From Pararhizobium capsulatum DSM 1112 (GTDB lineage Bacteria; Pseudomonadota; Alphaproteobacteria; Rhizobiales; Rhizobiaceae), in assembly GCF_030814475.1 (NCBI RefSeq), contig NZ_JAUSVF010000001.1, forward strand, positions 2,920,001-2,984,000: a stretch of DNA of 64,000 bases, in the 5' to 3' direction. The position numbers and the translations under genes are program-made. The stretch's first letter is position 1. Each line of letters starts with the position of its first letter. The notes beneath the pieces are model-generated. The model did not search any database. It had not been told where the DNA came from and saw nothing but the letters and a program-made list of their open reading frames with translations. Shown piece after piece: positions 7,681 through 17,534 of the stretch.

Positions 7681-8649
7681 ATGGCAACAGGCCTGATCGC
7701 CCTTCTCGACGATGTCGCCGCCATTGCCAAGCTGGCGGCCGCCTCCCTTGATGATGTCGCGGCACAGACCGCCAAGGCGGGGGCGAAGGCAGCCGGCGTC
7801 GTGATCGACGATGCCGCCGTGACGCCACGCTACGTGGTCGGCCTTTCGCCGGCGCGGGAGTTGCCGATCATCGGCCGCATTGCGCTGGGCTCGTTAAAGA
7901 ACAAGCTCATCTTCCTGCTACCGATCGGGCTGCTGCTTTCCTATTTCGCCCCCTTTATCGTCACGCCGCTGCTGATGCTGGGTGGCGTCTATCTCTGCTA
8001 CGAAGGTGCCGAAAAGCTCTATGAAGCTGTGTTTCCGCATGCCGCCCACGAGCATGAGCAGGAGGTCTCCGACGCGCCGGTAGACGCGGCCCAACTCGAA
8101 AAACAGAAGATCTCCGGCGCGATCAGAACCGACTTCATCCTGTCGGCGGAAATCATGGCGCTGACGCTCGCCAATGTCTCCACGTCCAACATCTATGCCC
8201 AGGCCGCAGTCCTCGCAGCCGTCGGCATCCTGATCACGGTTGCCGTGTATGGCGTCGTCGGGTTGATCGTGAAGGCGGACGATGTCGGCCTTTATCTGGT
8301 GAAGTCATCGGTGGCACCCGTCAGGATTCTGGGCCGCGGCCTCGTGGTCGGCATGCCGGTTTTCCTGAAAATCCTCGCCACCATCGGCACCGCCGCCATG
8401 CTCTGGGTCGGGGGAAGCATCCTGATCCACGGGCTTGCGCAACTCGGATATGACGACCCGGAACACGTCATTCACGACATCGCGCTGCAGGCTTCAGGTC
8501 TCGTCAATATTGCCCACACCCTTGTCGAATGGGTCGCAACATCCACGATCCAGGCCATTATCGGCATTATTGTCGGGGGAATGACGATCGTATTCCTGAG
8601 CTTCATCGTCGCGCCGCTGCGCCGCAGCATAAGCAGTGCGAGCCATTAA
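7681..8649 (+). CDS. DUF808 family membrane protein
   Basis: A 322-residue inner-membrane protein of the DUF808 (YedI-like) family. The N-terminus MATGLIALLDDVAAIAKLAAASLDD and the following AAKAAGVVIDDAAVTPRYV-like segment are characteristic. Hydrophobic helices follow at about residues 78-105, 170-200, 225-250 and 290-315. The start at 7681 has AAGGA upstream; an upstream in-frame extension is unsupported. Function is unknown. The EcfG-type promoter in front suggests induction in general stress. Standalone gene. Confidence 0.85.
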   Translation: MATGLIALLDDVAAIAKLAAASLDDVAAQTAKAGAKAAGVVIDDAAVTPRYVVGLSPARELPIIGRIALGSLKNKLIFLLPIGLLLSYFAPFIVTPLLMLGGVYLCYEGAEKLYEAVFPHAAHEHEQEVSDAPVDAAQLEKQKISGAIRTDFILSAEIMALTLANVSTSNIYAQAAVLAAVGILITVAVYGVVGLIVKADDVGLYLVKSSVAPVRILGRGLVVGMPVFLKILATIGTAAMLWVGGSILIHGLAQLGYDDPEHVIHDIALQASGLVNIAHTLVEWVATSTIQAIIGIIVGGMTIVFLSFIVAPLRRSISSASH

Positions 8650-8760
8650 CAATCCGAAGCGTGCGACGGCCGAGGGCTGGCCTGCAACGCCAGCCCGGCA
8701 CAAGGCGCTGTTTCTAAAGTGGCTCTAACCGAAATGAATTCGGTGGAAGAGGACAATGAC

Positions 8761-8919
8761 ATGTCGACCACGCAAGACCTTCCCGCTTCCCCCGGCACCG
8801 ATCGTGTCTTCTATCTCAGCGAAGAACAGATCGAAGAGCTGACAGATGCCCTGGTCGCCGCCCTCGACGATACCCTGCGCTTTCTGAAGGATAGCAACCC
8901 GGGCGTGCCGAAGCACTGA
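8761..8919 (+). CDS. Small acidic hypothetical protein
   Basis: A 52-residue acidic protein (FYLSEEQIEELTDALVAALDD). The start at 8761 has GGAAGAGGA at the right distance; 8719 and 8731 are alternatives. It is predicted helical with no membrane segment. I recognise no family. It converges on the J-domain gene. Confidence 0.5.
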   Translation: MSTTQDLPASPGTDRVFYLSEEQIEELTDALVAALDDTLRFLKDSNPGVPKH

Positions 8920-8943
8920 TCGCGGCAAACTTCACGACGGCTC

Positions 8944-9552
8944 TTACTCAGCGGCGTTTCGAAGTTCTGATTCGATGACATAGGAATAGCCTTCGAGCAT
9001 GCTGTAGGCCTTCTCGATCGCCTCGATCTGCCCCTCGGCCTTGGTGATCGCATCGCCTATGGAATCACAGCGCGACCGCAGCATGCTGCCGAGAACATCG
9101 GCGCCGTTCCGGCGTCCGATCCGGTCCATATGATTGCGCACGCGGCTGCGATGGCGCTCCATTTCGAGAATGTGGAACCGGGCGCTGACGATCTCGTCGG
9201 AAAGCTTGCGCCGCATGGCGGCCACGGGATCGAAACTGCCTGGCTCGCGCTCGTCGAGCAGCACCTCGTTGACCAGCGTTTCGAGAACCAGAAGCCCCTT
9301 GCGATCGACGGCGTCAGCGAGCGCCGGGTCATAGCCGGTATCGTCATAAACCTTGCGTCTGATAGGGTCGAGAAGCAGCTCATAGGCCGTTTTCAGCCTG
9401 TCGAACCGCTCGACATCACCGCCCCCATCCGGATGAAGGCTCTTGGCGCGGCGGCGATAGGCGCTTTTGACGGTCGCGGTATCCGCACTCCGCTCAACAC
9501 CGACAATCTCGTAGGGATCGATCAAAGCTTCACCTGTCTCACAACACACCAT
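8944..9552 (-). CDS. J-domain (DnaJ-like) protein
   Basis: A 202-residue protein with an N-terminal J domain (about residues 11-72): DPYEIVGVERSADTATVKSAYRRRAKSLHPD. It includes the invariant HPD that stimulates DnaK ATPase. The rest (73-202) is a charged helical region without the zinc-finger or substrate-binding domains of true DnaJ, so it is a class III co-chaperone, probably recruiting DnaK to a specific client. The start may be a TTG ten codons in, which has AGGTGA upstream. The 177 bases between it and the ABC exporter hold nothing obvious. Confidence 0.8.
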   Translation of the reverse strand: MVCCETGEALIDPYEIVGVERSADTATVKSAYRRRAKSLHPDGGGDVERFDRLKTAYELLLDPIRRKVYDDTGYDPALADAVDRKGLLVLETLVNEVLLDEREPGSFDPVAAMRRKLSDEIVSARFHILEMERHRSRVRNHMDRIGRRNGADVLGSMLRSRCDSIGDAITKAEGQIEAIEKAYSMLEGYSYVIESELRNAAE

Positions 9553-9729
9553 GGACCGCGATCTGTCGTAATCGCGGGCGGCCGGGACCGCAACCCTCGT
9601 TGCGATCTCATACCCGATTCACGCGCGCGACGTCGCCGGGAGATTCGGTCATCCCATGCAAAACAGGTTCAAATCGTGGCAGGCGCCCTATTTTCACAAG
9701 CCAGTGCGAGCGTGGGGGAATCGCCCTGC

Positions 9730-11463
9730 TCACATGCCGCCGAACTGCGCCTTGTAAAGCCGGCTATATTGCTTGCCCGCCGCCAGCAACTGCCCGTGCC
9801 GCCCCTGCTCGGCGATACCAGAGGTATCAACCACGACGATCCGGTCTGCCTCCCGGATGGTCGCCAGCCGATGGGCGATGATCAGCGTGGTACGCCCCTC
9901 GGCAAGCTCGGCCAGCGAGCGCTGGATCGCCTTTTCGGTTTCCGTATCGAGCGCCGAGGTCGCTTCATCAAGGATCAGGATCGGCGGGTTCTTCAGGAAC
10001 ATGCGGGCGATGGCGAGGCGCTGCTTCTGCCCACCGGAAAGTTTTACCCCACGCTCGCCGATCACAGTGTCGAGGCCATCAGGCATATTGGCGATCACGC
10101 CGTCGAGTTCGGCGCGGCGGGCCGCTTCGCGGATTTCGGCTTCCGTCGCGCCGAGTCGTCCGTATGCGATGTTTTCGCGGATCGTACCGGCAAACAGAAA
10201 AACATCCTGCTGCACGATACCGATCTGCTGGCGCAAGGATGTCAGCGTCATGTCTCTGATGTCGATGCCATCGATGCTGATCGACCCGCTGGTCGCCTCG
10301 TAGAATCGCGGCAGCAGCGAGCAGATGGTCGTCTTGCCCGCGCCCGAAGGACCGACAAAGGCGATGGTCTCACCGGCCTTGATGGACAGATCGATATCAA
10401 CAAGCACCGGCTTGTCGGGTGAATAGCCGAAGGAAACGCCGCGATAGACGATATCACCCTTCAGGTGATCGACGGCGATGGCGTTTTCGGCATCAGCGAT
10501 ATCCGGCGCGACATCGAGCAACTCCCGGAAACGGCGGAATCCGGCAATACCCTTGGGATAGGTCTCGATCACGGAGTTGATCTTTTCCACCGGACGGAAA
10601 AACACAGTGACCAACAGCAGGAAGCCGACGAAGCCGCCGGCACTCAGTTCGCCTGCCAGCACGAAATAAGCGCCGGAGATCAGCACGATCATCTGCGTCA
10701 GCCGCATGCTCATGTAGCTGAGCGAGGTGCTGGCCGCCATGATGCGGTAGGCATCGAGCTTGGTGCGGCGGTAGTTCTGGTTGTCCTTCTCGAACAAGGC
10801 GCGCTCGTGATCCTCGTTGGCGAAGGCCTGCACCACGCGCATGCCCCCGACATTTTCCTCGATACGCGCATTGAAATCGCCGACGCGGCCGTAGAGCGCA
10901 CGGAAATTTCTGGTCATTCGGCTGCCGTAGCGGCTGGTGACCCAGGCGGTGAGCGGCACGACGAAGGCAGTGATCAGCGCCAGCTTCCAGTTGACGGACA
11001 TCATCAGCGCGAGGGCACCGGCGAAGGTCATGAGCGCGATGAACAGATCTTCGGGACCATGATGGGCAACCTCGCCAATCTCCTCGAGGTCCTTGGTCAG
11101 GCGGCCGACAAGATGACCGGTCTTCTGGTTGTCGAAATAGGCGAAGGAGAGCTTCTGCAGGTGGTCGAAAGCGACCCGGCGCATGTCGGTTTCGATATTG
11201 ATGCCAAGCATATGCCCCCAATAGGTAACAATCGCCATCAACCCGGTGTTGACCACATAGACCGCCAGCAGCACCGCCGACGCGACTGCGATCAGCACCC
11301 ATTCCTGGCTCAGAAGCAGCCGGTCCACGAACAGCTTCACTGCCATCGGGAAACCGAGCTCAAGCAAACCGGAGAGGATCGCACAGCCGAAATCGAGAAG
11401 GAACAGCCCGCGATAAGGGCGATAATAGGCGAAAAATTCACGCAACATGGGAAATCGGTTCAC
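9730..11463 (-). CDS. ABC exporter, fused permease-ATPase
   Basis: A 577-residue half-transporter. Six transmembrane helices lie in residues 1-310. The ATPase domain follows with Walker A GPSGAGKTT near 375, signature LSGGQKQR near 478 and Walker B ILILDEATSALD. The layout is that of MsbA-like lipid or drug exporters, which work as homodimers in the inner membrane. The substrate cannot be deduced, and nothing next to it narrows it. Full length. Confidence 0.85.
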   Translation of the reverse strand: MNRFPMLREFFAYYRPYRGLFLLDFGCAILSGLLELGFPMAVKLFVDRLLLSQEWVLIAVASAVLLAVYVVNTGLMAIVTYWGHMLGINIETDMRRVAFDHLQKLSFAYFDNQKTGHLVGRLTKDLEEIGEVAHHGPEDLFIALMTFAGALALMMSVNWKLALITAFVVPLTAWVTSRYGSRMTRNFRALYGRVGDFNARIEENVGGMRVVQAFANEDHERALFEKDNQNYRRTKLDAYRIMAASTSLSYMSMRLTQMIVLISGAYFVLAGELSAGGFVGFLLLVTVFFRPVEKINSVIETYPKGIAGFRRFRELLDVAPDIADAENAIAVDHLKGDIVYRGVSFGYSPDKPVLVDIDLSIKAGETIAFVGPSGAGKTTICSLLPRFYEATSGSISIDGIDIRDMTLTSLRQQIGIVQQDVFLFAGTIRENIAYGRLGATEAEIREAARRAELDGVIANMPDGLDTVIGERGVKLSGGQKQRLAIARMFLKNPPILILDEATSALDTETEKAIQRSLAELAEGRTTLIIAHRLATIREADRIVVVDTSGIAEQGRHGQLLAAGKQYSRLYKAQFGGM

Positions 11464-11607
11464 TCAGGGCGCGACGGCACGAATTGTGCAAAGCGCATGG
11501 GATCGAAAAACAGGACTTCGTCTCTCATATTTCTCGAGCCAAGCCAAGAGCGGTGCTGGTCGCTCACAAAACGATGCGGAAGCTGGGGCAAAGCCGAAAA
11601 CAAGTAT

Positions 11608-11635
11608 GGCGCCGGTCAAATCCCTGACCGACGCC
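11608..11635 (-). terminator. Possible terminator downstream of msrA
   Basis: Eleven-base arms GGCGCCGGTCA and TGACCGACGCC (one mismatch) around six bases, 30-57 bases beyond the msrA stop. Only a weak T-rich run follows on the minus strand. Confidence 0.4.
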
Positions 11636-11664
11636 ATCCGTTGATTGAATTTACATGCACAAAA

Positions 11665-12186
11665 TCACGAAGCCGCCTTCTGCGCCTCCTGCCGAACCGG
11701 AAGTCTCCAGTTCGGGCGGATGAAGTGGCAGGTGTAGCCGTTGGGGATGCGCTCCAGATAATCCTGATGCTCCGGTTCGGCTTCCCAGAAGTCACCGACG
11801 GGGCTTAGTTCCGTCACCACCTTGCCCGGCCAGAGGCCGGAGGCATCGACATCGGCAATCGTGGCTTCGGCGATGCGCTTCTGTTCGTCGTTCTCATAGA
11901 AGATCGCCGAACGATAGCTCACGCCGCGATCGTTGCCCTGACGGTTTTCCGTCGAGGGATCGTGGATCTGGAAGAAGAATTCCAGGATGCGGCGATAGCT
12001 GGTCTTTGCCGGATCGAAAACGATCTCGATCGCCTCGGCATGGGTGCCATGGTTGCGATAGGTGGCATTTGGCACATCGCCGCCCGAATAGCCCACCCGG
12101 GTGGACACCACGCCGTCAAAGCGACGTATGAGGTCCTGCATGCCCCAGAAGCAACCGCCGGCCAGTACAGCACGTTCAGTGGTCAT
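11665..12186 (-). CDS. msrA: Peptide-methionine (S)-S-oxide reductase MsrA
   Basis: A 173-residue MsrA. The active-site motif GCFWG has Cys12, followed by [21 protein letters not shown] and [18 protein letters not shown], all characteristic. It repairs the S epimer of methionine sulfoxide in proteins using thioredoxin. There is no export signal, so it is cytoplasmic. The start overlaps the msrB stop by one base (TAATG), so both repair enzymes are made together. No resolving Cys is visible near the C-terminus, which ends QEAQKAAS. Confidence 0.95.
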   Translation of the reverse strand: MTTERAVLAGGCFWGMQDLIRRFDGVVSTRVGYSGGDVPNATYRNHGTHAEAIEIVFDPAKTSYRRILEFFFQIHDPSTENRQGNDRGVSYRSAIFYENDEQKRIAEATIADVDASGLWPGKVVTELSPVGDFWEAEPEHQDYLERIPNGYTCHFIRPNWRLPVRQEAQKAAS

Positions 12187-12632
12187 TAGATGTCCTCCAC
12201 CTGGTTGATATAGGCTTCATAACCTTCCGCAGCCATCTGGTCGCGGGGAACGAAGCGCAGGGATGCAGAATTGATGCAGTAACGCAGGCCGCCGCGGTCG
12301 ATGGGACCATCGGGGAACACATGTCCCAGGTGGCTGTCGCCATGGCTGGAGCGAACCTCGGTGCGGACCATGCCGTGCGTGACGTCGCGCAGTTCACTGA
12401 CATAAGCCGGCTCGATCGGCTTGGTGAAGCTCGGCCAGCCGCAGCCTGATTCGTATTTGTCGGACGATGCAAACAGCGGCTCACCCGAGACGATATCGAC
12501 GTAGATGCCGGCATCCTTGTTGTAAAGATACTCGCCGGTTCCGGGGCGCTCCGTCCCGCTTTCCTGCGTCACGCGATACTGCTCGGGAGAAAGCTTCGAG
12601 ATCGCATCCCGGTTCTTGGTGTAAGCTGTCAT
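12186..12632 (-). CDS. msrB: Peptide-methionine (R)-S-oxide reductase MsrB
   Basis: A 148-residue MsrB. The catalytic Cys119 sits in [11 protein letters not shown], the resolving Cys64 in ESGCGWPSF, and [16 protein letters not shown] lies between. The CxxC pairs of zinc-binding forms are absent. It reduces the R epimer of methionine sulfoxide. The start at 12632 has AGGAGA eight bases upstream; the frame is open further upstream without a ribosome binding site. First gene of the msrB-msrA pair. No EcfG or RpoE-type box was found in front of it. Confidence 0.95.
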   Translation of the reverse strand: MTAYTKNRDAISKLSPEQYRVTQESGTERPGTGEYLYNKDAGIYVDIVSGEPLFASSDKYESGCGWPSFTKPIEPAYVSELRDVTHGMVRTEVRSSHGDSHLGHVFPDGPIDRGGLRYCINSASLRFVPRDQMAAEGYEAYINQVEDI

Positions 12633-12750
12633 TGGGCACTCTCCTGAGTGTCTTTGTGAGAGAACATGATCCTTTTCGGTCGAGCCATATGTAGGTTTGG
12701 AGCCATAAACTTGCAACGTGGCCAAGCCGTCGATGCCGTATCTGTGAACA

Positions 12751-13602
12751 TCAGCTATCGGTAGACGATTGTACGATCGCCATGGCAAGCTTCAGATGCG
12801 GACGATCCAGCATGCGTCCATCGACTTGGATCGTCCCCGCCTCCGGATTTGCCGCAAAGGCCCCGATGATGCGCTCGGCACGTAAAATTTCCTCCGCGCT
12901 CGGCGTAAAGGCACGGTTGATGACCTCCACCTGCGCCGGATGGACCGCCAGCATACCGGTGAAACCATCGCGCCGCCCGCGCCGTGCATAGGCTACCAGG
13001 CCAGCGATATCGCGGATATCGGGGTAAACGGTCTCGATCGCTGGAACGCCTGCAGCATGGGCAGCAAAGAGCGCCAGCGAGCGCACCATGCGATAGGGCT
13101 CGGTGTAGCCGCCATCCGCCTCCCGCGCCGCAGTCGCACCGATGGCCGCCGGCAGGTCTTCCGCACCCCAGGTCAAGCCGCAGATTTCGGAGCCGACCTG
13201 CGCATAGCTGCCGAGCTGGAAAATCGCAGCCGGAGTCTCCGTCGCGATCGGCAGGATGGGAATGCTGACGCCAGCCTGCTCACTGACGCGGACGGAGAGC
13301 GCCCGGACGAAGGCTGCCCCTTCCGCCTTCGGCAAGACCAGAGCATCGGGAAGGCCAGAACCGAAAATGGAGAGGTCCTTTTCCAGATCGTCGGTGTCCA
13401 AAGGATTGACGCGGACGAAGATGGCGCAATTGGGGGTGCGTCGCGAAAGGAACTCCGCGATAAACTCCCGCGCCCTGCCCTTCGCGGCAGATACGACGGA
13501 ATCCTCCAGATCGAGAATGATCGCATCTGCGCCCGAAGCCATTGCCTTCTCGAACCGTTCGGGTCGATCGCCGGGGACGAAGAGCAACGAGCGCAGCCTC
13601 AT
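12751..13602 (-). CDS. CitE-like beta-hydroxyacyl-CoA lyase
   Basis: A 283-residue HpcH/HpaI-CitE family protein. It starts [18 protein letters not shown] and has the metal and substrate residues in [17 protein letters not shown] and ATETPAAIF. It lacks the acyl-carrier partners of true citrate lyase, so it is a standalone CoA-ester lyase making acetyl-CoA by retro-Claisen cleavage. It is the last gene of the operon ivd-mccB-mccA-maoC-citE. In Mycobacterium tuberculosis the enzyme in this position (Rv2498c) cleaves HMG-CoA and citramalyl-CoA. The same role is inferred here because no HMG-CoA lyase gene is present. Confidence 0.8.
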   Translation of the reverse strand: MRLRSLLFVPGDRPERFEKAMASGADAIILDLEDSVVSAAKGRAREFIAEFLSRRTPNCAIFVRVNPLDTDDLEKDLSIFGSGLPDALVLPKAEGAAFVRALSVRVSEQAGVSIPILPIATETPAAIFQLGSYAQVGSEICGLTWGAEDLPAAIGATAAREADGGYTEPYRMVRSLALFAAHAAGVPAIETVYPDIRDIAGLVAYARRGRRDGFTGMLAVHPAQVEVINRAFTPSAEEILRAERIIGAFAANPEAGTIQVDGRMLDRPHLKLAMAIVQSSTDS

Positions 13603-14054
13603 GCCGGTCGCCTTTGCAGAAGCGCAGTGCGCAGCATCTTGCAGACGGTCTCGCCCCGCTGGTTCAGCGTCGTGTGTTCGAAGGTGACGATGCCTGCATC
13701 CGGCCGCGATCCTGAGGGCCGAAGCGCCGTCACCTCCGTCTCCACCCTCAGCGTATCGCCGACAAAGACCGGCTTCGGCATCACCACCTTGTCATAGCCG
13801 AGATTGGCGACGAGCACGCCGAGCGTCGTATCGCCCACAGACAAGCCCACCGTCAGCGCAAAGGTGAACGTGCCGTTGACGACGATGCAGCCGAATTCGG
13901 TGCCGGCGGCATAGTCCGCATCCAGATGCAGCGGCTGCGGATTGTGAGTGAGCGTGGTGATCAGCAGGTTGTCGGTCTCCGTCACCGTGCGGCGGATATC
14001 GTGGGTGATCCGGTCGCCGACAGCCCATTCATCGAAGAAACGTCCAGCCATCAC
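13599..14054 (-). CDS. MaoC-like (hot-dog) acyl-CoA hydratase
   Basis: A 151-residue MaoC-type hydratase: FFDEWAVGDRITHDIRRTVTETD, then NPQPLHLDADYAAGTEFG with the catalytic Asp/His region. Overlaps of four bases with mccA and citE show it is inside one operon. Its place after the carboxylase suggests that it hydrates 3-methylglutaconyl-CoA to HMG-CoA, a step usually done by a crotonase-type enzyme (LiuC), which is absent. Mesaconyl/itaconyl-CoA hydration is an alternative. Confidence 0.8.
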   Translation of the reverse strand: MMAGRFFDEWAVGDRITHDIRRTVTETDNLLITTLTHNPQPLHLDADYAAGTEFGCIVVNGTFTFALTVGLSVGDTTLGVLVANLGYDKVVMPKPVFVGDTLRVETEVTALRPSGSRPDAGIVTFEHTTLNQRGETVCKMLRTALLQRRPA

Positions 14055-15916
14055 GCCTCATCCTTCACGACGGTCGCCATCAGCTGGCTTTCGCTGACAC
14101 TAATGCCGACGCTGGCGCGCAGACCCTGCACCGTACCGTCGAACGGCGCCCTCAGGCTATGCTCCATTTTCATCGCCTCGATCGTCATCAGAAGGTCTCC
14201 CTTCCTCACTCTTGCGCCTTCCGACGTTTCTACAACGGTCACAAGTCCTGGCATCGGCGAGAGAACCGCGCCATCCCCGCCACCATCGGCGGTCTCCACC
14301 CGGCTTGCACTTGGAAGACCGATCAGCCAGGCAGCGCCCTTGTCGAACAGCACGGTCTCCTCTCCAATCGCGACCGCCCTTGCAGCGCTGGTAGGATTGA
14401 TATGCCCCAAATATGGCTTCGCGCCCACCACCACATTCACCCGCAAATCCGGCTCAGTGGCAATCCGAAACCCCGTCAACGCCGCCCACGGGTCCGGCGA
14501 ACTGCGCCGCGAAAGGCTCGTCGCCGCGGCGTCGATCACCGCCTGCTCCGGTTCCTCGGCAACAAGCTCCCCGCCCTTGCGATCGAGGAAACCGGTATCG
14601 ACGGCACCGGCGCGAAAATCGGTGTCCCCGGCAATCCGGCAAAGCAGGTTGGCATTGGATTTCACCGGCCAGATCTCGATGTCGCCGCAGGCCCGTGTCA
14701 GCCGGTCCAGCGCCGCGTTGCGGTCCCGACCATGCGCGATGATCTTGGCGATCATCGGATCGTAGAAGCTGGTGATCTCGTTTCCCGCTTCCACGCCGCT
14801 ATCGACGCGCGCACCCGTCGGCAGCCTCAGATGCTGCAGCACGCCCGTCGAGGGCAAATAGCCGGTCTGCGGATTTTCAGCATAGAGTCGCGCCTCAACC
14901 GCCCAGCCGCGCATGACGATCTGCTCTTGCGTTTTCGGCAAGGGTTCGCCCGCAGCCGCCTTCAGCTGCCACAGAACCAGATCATCCCCGGTGATCGCCT
15001 CGGTCACCGGATGCTCGACCTGTAGGCGCGTGTTCATCTCCATGAACCAGATGCGATCGGCACGCAGCCCTTCGGATGCATCCGCGATGAACTCGATTGT
15101 GCCCGCCCCGATATAATCCACCGTCCGCGCCGCCTTCACTGCCGCTTCGCAGATCGCCTGCCGCGTAGCCACATCCATGCCCGGCGCCGGCGCTTCCTCG
15201 ATGATCTTCTGGTGGCGGCGCTGCACCGAGCAATCGCGCTCGAACAAATGCACGGCATTGCCAAGGCTGTCGGCGAAGACCTGCACCTCGATATGGCGCG
15301 GGTTGAGAATGTATTTTTCGATCAGCACGCGCTCATCGCCAAAGGAAGAGGCCGCCTCGCGCCGGCAGGAGGCAAGCGCTGCTGCAAAATCCGCAGCGTC
15401 ATCCACCCGCCGCATGCCCTTGCCGCCACCGCCGGCAACGGCCTTGATGAGAACGGGATAGCCGATCGCATTCGCCTCGCGGGCGAGCCGCGCTTCGGAC
15501 TGATCCTCCCCCATATAACCCGGAGTCACGGGAACCCCGGCCTGCTGCATCAGGGCCTTCGCCGCATCCTTGAGCCCCATGGCACGGATGGCCGAAGGCG
15601 GCGCGCCGACCCAGGCCATGCCGGCGGCCTGTACAGCCTCAGCAAATTCGGCATTTTCCGAGAGGAAACCGTAGCCGGGATGAACAGCCGCAGCGCCGGT
15701 CTTTGCAGCCGCGTCCAAAAGGCGCGGAATCGAGAGATAACTTTCACGCGCCGGCGCCGGGCCGATTTCCACTGCCTCGCTTGCTTCCCGCACATGAGGC
15801 AATCCGGCATCGGCCTCCGAATAGACGGCGATGGTGCGGATGCCGAGACCGTTTGCGGTGCGGATGATGCGGCGGGCGATTTCGCCGCGATTGGCAATCA
15901 GCAGGCTTTCGAACAT
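14051..15916 (-). CDS. mccA: 3-methylcrotonyl-CoA carboxylase alpha subunit (biotin carboxylase and carrier)
   Basis: A 621-residue biotin-dependent carboxylase subunit. The biotin carboxylase domain begins MFESLLIANRGEIARRIIRTA, with the ATP-grasp loop GGGGKGMR near residue 165. A linker follows, then the biotinyl domain with AMKM (biotin on about Lys583). Start at 15916, after GGATGTGAGGAAG. It carboxylates biotin for MccB. Pairing with isovaleryl-CoA dehydrogenase makes methylcrotonyl-CoA the likely substrate rather than propionyl- or geranyl-CoA. Confidence 0.88.
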   Translation of the reverse strand: MFESLLIANRGEIARRIIRTANGLGIRTIAVYSEADAGLPHVREASEAVEIGPAPARESYLSIPRLLDAAAKTGAAAVHPGYGFLSENAEFAEAVQAAGMAWVGAPPSAIRAMGLKDAAKALMQQAGVPVTPGYMGEDQSEARLAREANAIGYPVLIKAVAGGGGKGMRRVDDAADFAAALASCRREAASSFGDERVLIEKYILNPRHIEVQVFADSLGNAVHLFERDCSVQRRHQKIIEEAPAPGMDVATRQAICEAAVKAARTVDYIGAGTIEFIADASEGLRADRIWFMEMNTRLQVEHPVTEAITGDDLVLWQLKAAAGEPLPKTQEQIVMRGWAVEARLYAENPQTGYLPSTGVLQHLRLPTGARVDSGVEAGNEITSFYDPMIAKIIAHGRDRNAALDRLTRACGDIEIWPVKSNANLLCRIAGDTDFRAGAVDTGFLDRKGGELVAEEPEQAVIDAAATSLSRRSSPDPWAALTGFRIATEPDLRVNVVVGAKPYLGHINPTSAARAVAIGEETVLFDKGAAWLIGLPSASRVETADGGGDGAVLSPMPGLVTVVETSEGARVRKGDLLMTIEAMKMEHSLRAPFDGTVQGLRASVGISVSESQLMATVVKDEA

Positions 15917-15923
15917 GGCTTCC

Positions 15924-17534
15924 TCACATCCTGAAGACGCCGAAGCGTGGCGATTGCGGGATCGGCGCATTCAGCACCGCGGAAAAGGCAAGGCCCAGGA
16001 CATCGCGCGTCTGCATCGGGTCGATAATGCCATCGTCCCAGAGCCGCGCCGTCGCATAATAGGGGCTGCCTTCCCGCTCATAGCCCTCCCTGACGGTACT
16101 TCGGAATTCATCCTCCGCCTGCACCGGCCAGTCTTCACCCCGCGCTTCCATGCCGTCGCGCCGGATGGTGGCCAGCACCGATGCCGCCTGCTCACCGCCC
16201 ATGACGCTGATGCGGCTGTTGGGCCAGGTAAACAGGAAGCGCGGCCGATAGGCCCGTCCGGCCATGCCGTAATTGCCGGCCCCGAAACTGCCGCCGATCA
16301 GCACGGTCACCTTCGGCACGCTCGCGGTCGCAACGGCGGCGACGAGCTTCGCCCCGTCCTTGGCGATGCCGCCCGCCTCGTATTTTCCGCCGACCATGAA
16401 GCCGGAGATATTCTGCAGGAACAGCAGCGGTGTGCGCCGCTGGCAGGCAAGCTCGATGAAATGCGCCCCCTTCAGCGCGCTTTCGGAGAACAGCACGCCA
16501 TTGTTGGCAATGACCGCCACCGGCATGCCCCAGATGCGGGCAAAGCCGCAGACCAGCGTCGTGCCGTAAAGCTGCTTGAACTCATGCAATTCGGAACCAT
16601 CGACGATCCGCCCGATGACCTCGCGCACATCGTAGGGAATGCGCACATCCTGCGGGATGATACCGTAGAGATCGGCCGGATCGAGTTTTGGCGCACGGGG
16701 TTCCGCAAGCTCGATATCGACAGTCTTCAGCCGGTTCAGCCGGGAGACGATATCGCGCACGATCATCAGCGCATGGGTGTCATTCTCGGCGACATGATCG
16801 ACCACGCCCGAACGCCGGCCGTGGGTCTCGGCACCGCCAAGCTCCTCCGCCGAAATCACCTCTCCCGTCGCCGCCTTTACGAGCGGCGGGCCGGCGAGAA
16901 AGATCGTACCCTGATTGCGCACGATCACAGTCTCATCCGACATCGCCGGCACATAGGCGCCGCCAGCCGTGCAGCTTCCCATCACGCAGGCGATCTGGGC
17001 GATGCCCTCGGCCGACATCTGCGCCTGATTGTAGAAGATCGCGCCGAAATGATCGCGGTCGGGAAAGACTTCCGCCTGATGCGGCAGGTTGGCCCCGCCA
17101 CTGTCGACGAGGTAGATGCAGGGCAGCCGGTTTTCCAGCGCCACTTCCTGCGCCCGCAGGTGCTTCTTCACCGTCATCGGAAAATAGGCGCCTCCTTTGA
17201 CGGTCGCGTCATTGGCGACGATCATCACCTCGCGTCCGCTGACCCGGCCGATGCCGGTGACGATCCCCGCCCCCGGCGCGTCGCGGTCATACATGCCGTT
17301 TGCCGCCAACGTTCCAAGCTCCAGAAACGGGCTGCCCGCATCGAGCAGCGTCGAAATGCGGTCGCGCGCCAAAAGCTTGCCCTTGGACGTATGGCGCTCG
17401 CGGGCACGCGCCGGACCGCCCTGCCGCTGAAGCTCGGCCTGCCGGCGAAGCTCGTCGACAAGACCTGAATTGATGTCCCGGTTCGAGCGGAAGAGATCGC
17501 TGTCGCGATCGACAGCGGTGGAGAGAATGGTCAT
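15924..17534 (-). CDS. mccB: 3-methylcrotonyl-CoA carboxylase beta subunit (carboxyltransferase)
   Basis: A 536-residue acyl-CoA carboxyltransferase. Typical blocks are [61 protein letters not shown] and [18 protein letters not shown]. It moves the carboxyl group from biotin to methylcrotonyl-CoA in leucine breakdown, in complex with MccA. It overlaps ivd by four bases and ends seven bases before mccA. Length is as expected. Confidence 0.9.
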   Translation of the reverse strand: MTILSTAVDRDSDLFRSNRDINSGLVDELRRQAELQRQGGPARARERHTSKGKLLARDRISTLLDAGSPFLELGTLAANGMYDRDAPGAGIVTGIGRVSGREVMIVANDATVKGGAYFPMTVKKHLRAQEVALENRLPCIYLVDSGGANLPHQAEVFPDRDHFGAIFYNQAQMSAEGIAQIACVMGSCTAGGAYVPAMSDETVIVRNQGTIFLAGPPLVKAATGEVISAEELGGAETHGRRSGVVDHVAENDTHALMIVRDIVSRLNRLKTVDIELAEPRAPKLDPADLYGIIPQDVRIPYDVREVIGRIVDGSELHEFKQLYGTTLVCGFARIWGMPVAVIANNGVLFSESALKGAHFIELACQRRTPLLFLQNISGFMVGGKYEAGGIAKDGAKLVAAVATASVPKVTVLIGGSFGAGNYGMAGRAYRPRFLFTWPNSRISVMGGEQAASVLATIRRDGMEARGEDWPVQAEDEFRSTVREGYEREGSPYYATARLWDDGIIDPMQTRDVLGLAFSAVLNAPIPQSPRFGVFRM